Assembly: GCA_903932385.1 (NCBI GenBank) | Contig: CAIZGA010000168.1 | Coordinates: forward strand, 1 to 5,875 | Source: an uncultured Acidobacteriota bacterium | GTDB lineage: Bacteria; Acidobacteriota; Terriglobia; Terriglobales; Acidobacteriaceae | Direction: 5' to 3' | DNA length: 5,875 nucleotides | Shown here: positions 1 through 5,404 of the stretch, piece after piece | Layout of the letters: each line of letters starts with the position of its first letter | Numbering within the stretch: the stretch's first letter is position 1 | Notes under the pieces: generated by a model | What the model was told of the DNA's origin: nothing | What the model saw: only the letters and a program-made list of their open reading frames with translations | Databases searched by the model: none | Made by a program: the position numbers and the translations under genes

Positions 1-287
1 CAAAAATCCGGCCGTGCTCACGCCGGTTGAATGCGGGTGGGGTTGCGCCCAGCCCGGTTTACGACCCAAAGGGATTTTCCGATTCAGTCGTTTGGCACGT
101 TTTCTGGAAATGAGAAAACTGCACCAACGCGAGTTGCATCCTATGCCCATTCATCAACGACTGGCAAGACAGCATTTGAAAAACTTCACACGGCAGTTTT
201 TGGGCTTATTGGTATCGCTTCAAATATTTCCAGCAGGATGGAAAATATTTACCGCCTGATTTGATTTATCCGTTTATTATCAGCATC
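1..287. other. Region without a supportable gene
   Basis: No convincing gene is visible here. Two overlapping plus-strand reading frames of about 80 codons exist: one is open from the left edge to 259, the other runs 31-264. Neither product shows a recognisable domain, signal peptide or membrane segment, and neither has a good ribosome binding site. The right half is clearly more AT-rich than the rest of the window, which fits intergenic DNA downstream of the minus-strand gene ending at 288. The only structure seen is the inverted repeat at 222-250. The first frame could be the tail of a gene entering from the left, but nothing supports that positively. Confidence 0.5.
222..250. repeat. Imperfect AT-rich inverted repeat
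   Basis: The arms AAATATTTCC (222-231) and GGAAAATATTT (240-250) pair over ten base pairs with one bulged A (245), around an 8-nt loop. The repeat lies 38-66 nt beyond the stop codon of the minus-strand gene at 288-665, where a transcription terminator could sit. On that strand no T-run follows the stem and the stem is mostly A/T, so it is a poor intrinsic terminator. It could instead be a protein-binding site or an mRNA 3'-end hairpin. The repeat is seen directly; any role is a guess. Confidence 0.4.
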
Positions 288-665
288 TTATCGGTGGAAG
301 AAAAGTAGGAATGCCGTCACGCCCAACCCGGCCAGCAGCAGAAGAATAGTCAGCCCCAGCAACAGGGCCAGCCTCCGTTGGGAGCTTTGGATGGCCTCGG
401 CAAGGCTGCCCAGCTGTTCCTCCAGCCGCGAGCTCTGCATCTGCATCTGTTCCAGCTTGCCCTCAATGGCCGCCAGCCGGACGTTGTGGTCCTGCAGCTG
501 GGTCAGCAGGGAGTGGTGGCTGTCTTTCAGTTCGCCCACACCTTTTTCAATGCCGGTCAGCTCCACCTGCTGCACCCCGGCAATGCCGAAGCGCTCCAGC
601 ATGGGAACCAGGCGGACAAGGTACGGCATCAAATCAGACAATTGCGCTAGCAGACGCCAAATCAT
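288..665 (-). CDS. Small coiled-coil protein with C-terminal membrane anchor
   Basis: The product has 125 residues and I do not recognise a family. Residues 1-30 form an amphipathic leader rich in Leu, Met and Arg. Residues about 35-97 are Gln/Glu/Leu-rich with heptad-like spacing (for example LAAIEGKLEQMQ and LEEQLGSLAEAI), indicating a coiled coil. Residues about 99-122 are one strongly hydrophobic stretch ending in FFHR, a single membrane span at the extreme C terminus. There is no N-terminal signal peptide. A cytoplasmic coiled coil held to the inner membrane as a tail-anchored protein is therefore the likely layout. The ATG at 665 is the only reasonable start, because an in-frame TAG lies four codons upstream (675-677). 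No clear Shine-Dalgarno precedes it. The gene diverges from the TPR gene across 116 bp. The function is unknown; scaffolding or oligomerisation at the membrane would suit the architecture. Confidence 0.75.
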   Translation of the reverse strand: MIWRLLAQLSDLMPYLVRLVPMLERFGIAGVQQVELTGIEKGVGELKDSHHSLLTQLQDHNVRLAAIEGKLEQMQMQSSRLEEQLGSLAEAIQSSQRRLALLLGLTILLLLAGLGVTAFLLFFHR

Positions 666-781
666 GCAACCAGTCTATGACTGATTCCGTCTGCGCGCAC
701 AAAAGAATCTGCGTCACGATTGCTGGTGGCAACACGTGGCCGAGATTGTTTTTATAGATTCGCAATGCGCGGCATGATTCA

Positions 782-1684
782 ATGAGGGCAATGCGGAAAT
801 TTTTTCATCGCTGGATGCAATGCGCGCTGCTGCTGGCGGCACTGCCGGCGCTTGGGCAAAGTGACACGCCCGCCGCATCCCCGAGTGACATCCCTCCGCG
901 CCTGGACCAGACGCTGGCCGACTGGCCGAAACTCATCGCCGCCAAGCGTTGTGAAGACGCCCGCAATCTCTGCACGGCCTATGTCTACTCGGTGGATACC
1001 AGCGGCCGCGTGGGCGCGCAGAAATGTCTGGCCGAGGCCGATATCTGCGCCGGCAACAATCTGCAGGATGCGCTGATGCATTTGAATGTTGCCTTGCGCA
1101 TGGCACCGCAGGACATCAGCGTCCACATGGCGCGGCTGCATACGCTGCAGAAGACCGGCAACTTCGCCATGATGCCGCAGGCGCTGGAAGAGAGCAGCAA
1201 CATCTACAAGGGCAGTGACGCGCTGCAGTCGTGGCTGCGGATATCAGAAGAGTTGATGGATGCGCGGCAATATTCCACCGGGCTCGATTTCACCAGGGTG
1301 ATGGACCGGCATTATCCCAACCAGGCGCAGGTGCTGGGCGACATGGGAATGTTCGCCTCCGCACTGGGAAAAAATGACGACGCCATCGCGTACCTGAAGC
1401 GTGCAACCTCACTCGCGCCGAAGGATGAAACCATCACCTGGGAGATGGCCCGCGTGTACGACAACGCCAATCAGATTGATCTCGCGAATCGCTGGTACAA
1501 AAAATCGTTGCCGATGACACGGTCCGCGCATCAGCTGATGGAAAACTCCTGCGTCTACGCCATGTTTGTGGAGACAAAACTGCACGACCGCCAGCACGCC
1601 TGCCAGATGGAACGGATGAGTTGTGAGATTGAGCAGCAGACCGCCTGCGCACCGCAACCGGCCAGCGTCTCAAAAAGCAAGTAG
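782..1684 (+). CDS. Secreted cysteine-rich TPR-repeat protein
   Basis: The product has 300 residues. It begins with a basic n-region and a hydrophobic core (CALLLAALPALG), then QSD, which reads as a Sec signal peptide cleaved near residue 25. TPR-like helical pairs follow. The clearest are residues about 183-216 (VLGDMGMFASALGKNDDAIA, ending LAPKD) and 217-246 (TWEMARVYDNANQIDLANRW). A weaker one lies around 94-127. Such repeats bind partner proteins, here outside the cytoplasm. The mature part has eight cysteines in two clusters: 57, 64, 82 and 89, then 257, 274, 281 and 289. Three gaps are exactly CX6C, suggesting disulfides. A second ATG (791) would remove three residues; neither start has a good ribosome binding site. 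A three-codon ORF (774-785) ends in TGA overlapping the 782 ATG. The gene converges on the VKOR gene. Its exact role is unknown. Confidence 0.82.
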   Translation: MRAMRKFFHRWMQCALLLAALPALGQSDTPAASPSDIPPRLDQTLADWPKLIAAKRCEDARNLCTAYVYSVDTSGRVGAQKCLAEADICAGNNLQDALMHLNVALRMAPQDISVHMARLHTLQKTGNFAMMPQALEESSNIYKGSDALQSWLRISEELMDARQYSTGLDFTRVMDRHYPNQAQVLGDMGMFASALGKNDDAIAYLKRATSLAPKDETITWEMARVYDNANQIDLANRWYKKSLPMTRSAHQLMENSCVYAMFVETKLHDRQHACQMERMSCEIEQQTACAPQPASVSKSK

Positions 1685-1692
1685 CGACCGGC

Positions 1693-1723
1693 CGCGTGAA
1701 TTGAATTCCGCGCAGCAATTTTT
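1693..1723 (+). terminator. Possible terminator of the TPR gene
   Basis: Nine bases after the TPR stop codon, CGCG-(T bulge)-GAA pairs with TTCCGCG (1693-1712). Six bases after the stem comes a run of five T (1719-1723). This is the only terminator-like element in the 52-bp gap between the convergent TPR and VKOR genes. The bulge and the distance between stem and T-run make it weak, and on the opposite strand no T-run follows the stem. It was found by eye and no folding energy was computed. Confidence 0.35.
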
Positions 1724-1736
1724 ACTTGATGAAGAG

Positions 1737-2168
1737 CTAGTCTTTCGCCCGCTCAAAAAATAATCGTAACCCGCTGGTCAGCAGCACCAGCGTGATGGTG
1801 GCCTGCGAGATGACGCAGTACAAACACCACACCAGCAGAATGCGGTCCTCAATATAACTGAGGTAGAGCGCGAAGCCCATGGCGCCGATAGCCAGCAGAA
1901 AAAATACCTGCCGCACACGTTTGCTGTCGAACACCAGCAGCACCAGAAACAGTGTGTATCCCGCCACGCCGATGCCGGCCACCGGCATGCCGAGGAATTC
2001 CGCATAGCGGCTGTGCTGCACTGTGCCGCAGTCCCAGTGCTCGTTGATGCTGCAAAGTTCAGCAGTGCCGGGCTGAGAGTTATGCACACGCCACGCCAGC
2101 ATGGAGACCACAACTCCCAGGCCGGCCAGCACAAACAACAAATATTTTAGAAAGGTAGATGCCTTCAT
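1737..2168 (-). CDS. VKOR-family membrane disulfide-bond-forming protein
   Basis: The product has 143 residues and belongs to the vitamin K epoxide reductase family. Bacterial members play the role of DsbB: they pass electrons from a periplasmic thioredoxin-like oxidase to membrane quinone, so that exported proteins acquire disulfides. Visible features are hydrophobic spans at residues about 9-26, 61-80, 88-106 and 110-134. The loop pair C39 and C47 has the same CX7C spacing as human VKORC1 C43/C51. S53 lies six residues after C47, as human S57 does after C51. The quinone-side motif C115-L-Y-C118 is intact. All four catalytic cysteines are therefore present. No thioredoxin domain is fused, so a separate partner is needed; none is visible here. 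I chose the ATG at 2168. The frame stays open to 2240, but the added 24 residues look non-coding and would fill most of the divergent promoter region. The ATG lacks a proper Shine-Dalgarno. Confidence 0.9.
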   Translation of the reverse strand: MKASTFLKYLLFVLAGLGVVVSMLAWRVHNSQPGTAELCSINEHWDCGTVQHSRYAEFLGMPVAGIGVAGYTLFLVLLVFDSKRVRQVFFLLAIGAMGFALYLSYIEDRILLVWCLYCVISQATITLVLLTSGLRLFFERAKD

Positions 2169-2174
2169 ACCCAC

Positions 2175-2180
2175 AATATA
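2175..2180 (-). promoter_or_regulatory. Possible -10 element close to the VKOR start
   Basis: On the minus strand TATATT lies with exactly six bases between it and the chosen VKOR ATG at 2168. A transcript started at normal spacing would begin at or next to the A of the ATG, that is, without a leader. This would fit the missing Shine-Dalgarno. No good -35 hexamer is seen about 17 bp upstream (CACAAC is a poor match), and short AT-rich stretches arise by chance, so confidence is low. Confidence 0.25.
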
Positions 2181-2200
2181 TATGCAGACGCGGCAGAGTT

Positions 2201-2218
2201 GTGTGGCCGGGGTCACAC
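2201..2218. promoter_or_regulatory. 18-bp dyad in the VKOR-sulfatase intergenic spacer
   Basis: GTGTGGCC and GGGTCACAC form an inverted repeat at 2201-2218. Seven of eight symmetric positions match and the other is a G/T pair, with two central Gs. It sits roughly mid-way in the 96 bp between the divergent starts at 2168 and 2265, where an operator shared by both genes would be expected. The symmetry is seen directly; binding by a regulator is inference. A chance palindrome in GC-rich DNA is possible. Confidence 0.35.
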
Positions 2219-2248
2219 GCACAGTGGTACAAGAAAGCAAGCCAATAC

Positions 2249-2254
2249 GGGAGA
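2249..2254 (+). promoter_or_regulatory. Ribosome binding site fixing the sulfatase start
   Basis: GGGAGA lies ten bases before the ATG at 2265. The frame is open further upstream to a TTG at 2199, but that start has no comparable site and would put 22 residues in front of the Tat signal. This site therefore supports 2265 as the start. Confidence 0.6.
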
Positions 2255-2264
2255 CACATCACAC

Positions 2265-3728
2265 ATGAAGCCACTCGACCGCCGGCAGTTCTGCTACTCG
2301 CTCGGTGCCGCTGCCCTGGCAACCCGCGCCGGTCTGGCGGCAACCGGCCGCAGCCGCAAGCCCAACATCGTTTTCATCCTGTGTGACGACCTCGGCTGGG
2401 GCGACATCGACGCCTACAACTCGCACTCGGCCATCCCCACGCCGCATGCCAACGCACTCGCGCGGCAGGGCATGCGATTCACCGACATGCACGCTTCGTC
2501 GGCGGTCTGCACGCCCAGCCGATACAGCATCCTCACCGGCCGCTACTGCTGGCGTTCGCGTCTCAAGCAGGGCGTGCTCGAGGGATACGATCCCAACCTG
2601 ATTGAACCGGGCCGGCTGACCGTCGCCGCCATGCTGCAGTCAGCGGGTTATTACACCGCGGGCGTGGGCAAGTGGCATCTCGGGCTTGGCCCCGGTCCGG
2701 GCAAAACAGATTATTCCCAGCCGCTGCGTCCCGGCCCCGTCACTCACGGCTTCGATTATTTTTACGGCATCCCCTCGTCGCTCGATTTTCCGCCGTATCT
2801 CTTTTTTGAAAATGACCACGTCGTTGAACCGGCAACAGAAAAAATCGCCGGCAGCAGCCAGCCGCGCGGCGTCTACTGGCGCGAAGGTTTGAAGGCGCCG
2901 CATCTTGAATTTAAAAATGTTTTACCGCACCTCACGGAGAAGGCGGTGAGTCTCGTGGAAAAATGCGCGGCCAAACCCGAGCAGCCGTTCTTTCTCTACT
3001 TCGCCATGCCCTCGCCGCACACGCCGTGGGTGCCGCTGCCGGAGTACATCGGCAAATCGCGCGCCGGTCTCTACGGCGACTACGTGATGGAAGTGGATGC
3101 GATGATGGGTCGCGTTGTGGATGCGCTCGACAAGGCCGGACTCGCCGACGACACGCTGCTGATATTTACCAGCGACAACGGTGCCGACTGGAAGCCGGAA
3201 GACATCGCCCGCTATCCGCAGCGCGCCAACGCGTGGTGGCGCGGCGAGCAGGCAGACGGGTGGGAGGCAGGGCATCGCGTGCCGCTGATCGCGCGCTGGC
3301 CGGGCGTGGTACGCGCGAACACCGTCTCGAACGAGATGGCGTCACTCACCGACTTCACCGCGACCGTGGCTGCGATCTTAAAACAACCGCTGCCGCGCGA
3401 CGCCGCCGAAGACAGTTTCAATATTCTGCCCGCACTCAAGCAAACCAACACACAGCCCATTCGCCGCGACATCATCGACCACTCCATCGACGGCATGTTC
3501 ACCATTCGCGAAGGCAGTTGGAAGTTGGAACTGGGTCTGGGCAGCGGTGGCTTCTCCGCGCCTGCGCATGTGGATCCCGCGCCCGGCGGCCCGAAGGGGC
3601 AACTCTACAATCTCGCCGACGATCCGCGCGAAGAGAACAACGTCTATCTCGAGCATCCGGAAATTGTGGCGCACCTGACCGCGCTGCTGGAAAAATACCA
3701 GCAGCAAGGCTACAGCCGACCGATGTAG
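2265..3728 (+). CDS. Tat-exported arylsulfatase-type sulfatase (formylglycine family)
   Basis: The product has 487 residues, a normal length for type I sulfatases, which hydrolyse sulfate esters. Its N terminus, D5-R-R-Q-F9 followed by an Ala/Gly/Leu-rich stretch, is a twin-arginine signal, so it is probably exported folded. Family landmarks are in order: metal ligands D41-D42 in CDDLGWGD; C82-T-P-S-R86, whose Cys becomes formylglycine (S-type CxPSR); GKWHLG with K136 and H138; H252 in PHTPW; and D304-N305 in TSDNG. The later motif reads RGEQADGWEAGHRVP, whereas relatives usually have RGQKADIWEGGHRVP. Hence the sulfate-contacting Lys appears to be Gln (Q329). Wording such as GVLEGY and the SSLDFPPYLFFEND stretch resembles the arylsulfatase A/GALNS-like branch. 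The substrate cannot be read from sequence. No formylglycine-generating enzyme is in the window. The gene diverges from VKOR and ends 6 bp from aroDE, tail to tail. Confidence 0.93.
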   Translation: MKPLDRRQFCYSLGAAALATRAGLAATGRSRKPNIVFILCDDLGWGDIDAYNSHSAIPTPHANALARQGMRFTDMHASSAVCTPSRYSILTGRYCWRSRLKQGVLEGYDPNLIEPGRLTVAAMLQSAGYYTAGVGKWHLGLGPGPGKTDYSQPLRPGPVTHGFDYFYGIPSSLDFPPYLFFENDHVVEPATEKIAGSSQPRGVYWREGLKAPHLEFKNVLPHLTEKAVSLVEKCAAKPEQPFFLYFAMPSPHTPWVPLPEYIGKSRAGLYGDYVMEVDAMMGRVVDALDKAGLADDTLLIFTSDNGADWKPEDIARYPQRANAWWRGEQADGWEAGHRVPLIARWPGVVRANTVSNEMASLTDFTATVAAILKQPLPRDAAEDSFNILPALKQTNTQPIRRDIIDHSIDGMFTIREGSWKLELGLGSGGFSAPAHVDPAPGGPKGQLYNLADDPREENNVYLEHPEIVAHLTALLEKYQQQGYSRPM

Positions 3729-3734
3729 GTTGAG

Positions 3735-5294
3735 TTATGCGTGCTGCTCGGCGCGCTGCTTCAGTGCGTGCACCACTACGCGGAGCATGTCGTCCTTGGG
3801 CGCAGGCTTGCCGGTCCAGATTTCAAACTGGCGCGCTCCCTGCTCCACAAACATCTCCACACCGGTGATGACCTGAATGCCCTTGGCCTTGGCGGCTTTA
3901 ATCAGCGGCGTTTCCACGGGCGTGTAGACGAAATCAAACACATAGCTCGCGTTGATTTCCTTCGCGTCCAGCAGCGTCTGCTGTTTGTATCCGGCCTGGC
4001 CGATGGGCGTGGCGTTGATGATGACGTCGAACTTGGTCTTGGCAATCGCATCGCGCTTGATGGTCTTCGCGCCGGATTTTTTCGCCAACGCCTGCGCGGT
4101 CTGCGAGGTGCGGTTCCAGACAAAAACTTCCGCGCCCTTGTCGCGCAATGCGAAGACAGCAGCGCGTCCCGCGCCGCCGGCCCCGAGCACAAGAATTTTT
4201 GCCGAACGCAACGGAATGCCGCGACGCTCCAGCGGACCAACGATGCCGGCAACATCGGTATTGAATCCGTACAGCTTTCCATCCGCAGCGCGGACCACTG
4301 TATTGCACGCGCCGATTTTTTCTGTCAGCGGATCTGTATTTTCCAGGTACTGCAAAATTTCCTGCTTCAGCGGCATGGTTACACTGAGCCCCTGCAGCGG
4401 AATTTCATCCAGCAGCTTGACGAGGTCGGGCAGCTTGGCCGCTTGCAGCGCAAGATACACGGCGTTGACCGTCTCGCGGCGGAAGGCCGTGTTCATCATC
4501 ATGGGCGAGAGCGAATGCTTGATGGGATTGCCCGCGACTCCGTAAACCTTGGTGGCGGCATCGACCTGATCGATGCGATAGGTCTCAATCAAAGTGCGTG
4601 CGGCAATCTGGCCAGGACCGGTTTCTTCTCCAGTGGTGGCTGCGGCAAATGTGAAGACGCTGCCGGCGCGCAGTCCCAGCACGCGGCTGATGATGCCCGG
4701 GTCGCCCATGCAGATGCCGATCATGTTGTTGCGGTCGGCCTCGCGTTCGAGGAAGCGAATCATCGTAATGTTGTCGCTGAGCGACTTGGCCGTGGAAACA
4801 ATTTTGACAAACTCTGGCTGGAATTTGCGGATGCGCTCGAGGACTTCATCCAAATGTTTGGTGGATTCAAAGTCGTGATAGCTGATGATGAGTGCGACGC
4901 CCTTGTCGCGGAGTTTCTGCAGCTCTCCCTTCTTCAGGGCTTCGGCGGTTTGCAATTCCACGTCGACCAGCTGGAAGCCGGAGCCGGCACATTTGCCGAG
5001 CACTTCCATCTCATTGGCGATGGAGCCGCGGAACTTGCCGCCAACGCTTGCGCGTCGACAAGTGGCCACTGCGGTGACGAGGGTATTGTCTGCCAGGAAC
5101 TGCTTGATCTTGGGAAGCGCCTGCAGCGGCTTGGAAAGATAATCCAACCGGAACTCGAGGAACGGGGTCTCTTTGGAGACTTCCGCCGCCTTTTCAATCA
5201 TTTCTGCAGGGGTCTCGCCAATGATGGCGACACAGAGCTTGCCCATGCGGGCCCGGAGGTACTGTGGAGCGTAAGTCGGTGCTGGACTATTCAT
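3735..5294 (-). CDS. aroDE: Bifunctional 3-dehydroquinate dehydratase (type I)/shikimate dehydrogenase
   Basis: The 519-residue protein fuses two consecutive shikimate-pathway enzymes: dehydroquinate to dehydroshikimate, then NADPH reduction to shikimate, towards chorismate and aromatic amino acids. Residues about 18-240 are type I dehydratase: E47-F-R-L-D51, H140 in SYHDF, the Schiff-base lysine K164 in FVKIVS, R204, and Q229 in GPGQI. T225 stands where E. coli has Ser232. Residues about 249-519 are AroE: S261 and S263 in KHSLSP, K310 in VTMPLK, N331 in GACNT, D347 in GFNTD, the Rossmann loop GAGGAG at 371-376, and N394-R-T, typical of NADP use. Both active sites look complete. The domain order matches plant DHQ-SDH. 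The ATG at 5294 lies 15 nt from AGGA; an in-frame GTG at 5300 has better spacing and adds two residues. The stop faces the sulfatase stop across 6 bp, leaving no room for separate terminators. Confidence 0.95.
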   Translation of the reverse strand: MNSPAPTYAPQYLRARMGKLCVAIIGETPAEMIEKAAEVSKETPFLEFRLDYLSKPLQALPKIKQFLADNTLVTAVATCRRASVGGKFRGSIANEMEVLGKCAGSGFQLVDVELQTAEALKKGELQKLRDKGVALIISYHDFESTKHLDEVLERIRKFQPEFVKIVSTAKSLSDNITMIRFLEREADRNNMIGICMGDPGIISRVLGLRAGSVFTFAAATTGEETGPGQIAARTLIETYRIDQVDAATKVYGVAGNPIKHSLSPMMMNTAFRRETVNAVYLALQAAKLPDLVKLLDEIPLQGLSVTMPLKQEILQYLENTDPLTEKIGACNTVVRAADGKLYGFNTDVAGIVGPLERRGIPLRSAKILVLGAGGAGRAAVFALRDKGAEVFVWNRTSQTAQALAKKSGAKTIKRDAIAKTKFDVIINATPIGQAGYKQQTLLDAKEINASYVFDFVYTPVETPLIKAAKAKGIQVITGVEMFVEQGARQFEIWTGKPAPKDDMLRVVVHALKQRAEQHA

Positions 5295-5309
5295 TAACAC
5301 AATCGAGTA

Positions 5310-5313
5310 TCCT
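5310..5313 (-). promoter_or_regulatory. AGGA ribosome binding site before aroDE
   Basis: On the minus strand AGGA sits nine bases before an in-frame GTG (5300-5298) and fifteen bases before the ATG at 5294. Nine is near the usual optimum and fifteen is long, so translation may begin at the GTG, two codons upstream of the annotated ATG. The two products would be almost identical. Confidence 0.4.
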
Positions 5314-5320
5314 ATAGCGC

Positions 5321-5354
5321 AAGTTGTCAGGATGCAACTTTTTGCCGAAAAAAG
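5321..5354. repeat. Two overlapping short hairpins upstream of aroDE
   Basis: AAGTTG (5321-5326) and CAACTT (5335-5340) form a perfect 6-bp inverted repeat around an 8-nt loop. CTTTTT (5338-5343) and AAAAAG (5349-5354) form a second one around a 5-nt loop. They share bases 5338-5340, so one RNA cannot fold both fully. They lie 27-60 bp upstream of the aroDE ATG, between it and the end of the peroxiredoxin-like gene. They may be an operator, a weak terminator of the upstream gene, or chance. Confidence 0.35.
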
Positions 5355-5404
5355 CAATGGTACTACGGGGTATATGATGCCGAAATCTATTGATTAGACG
5401 CAAT

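Noticed and set aside
14..264. Two overlapping plus-strand frames of about 80 codons at the left end.
   Set aside because: No domain, signal or good ribosome binding site is seen, and they overlap each other almost completely in AT-richer DNA.
720..760. A possible promoter for the TPR gene, with TATAGA at 753-758.
   Set aside because: The -10 match is fair, but no acceptable -35 lies at 16-18 bp and a sigma-54 pattern does not fit, so it was not listed as a feature.
2169..2240. Upstream extension of the VKOR gene by 24 residues.
   Set aside because: The extra residues are not family-like. The ATG at 2168 places the first membrane helix at the usual distance and leaves a divergent promoter region free.
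2963..3733. A 256-codon plus-strand frame inside the sulfatase gene.
   Set aside because: It is Arg/Ala/His-rich, typical of a shifted frame in GC-rich coding DNA, while the sulfatase frame carries DNG, WEAGHRVP and the C-terminal motifs.
3741..5297. A 518-codon plus-strand open frame lying antisense to aroDE.
   Set aside because: The opposite strand encodes AroDE with two complete sets of catalytic motifs. The antisense product is His/Gln/Asp/Arg-rich without recognisable domains, so its length is explained by GC-rich codon bias.
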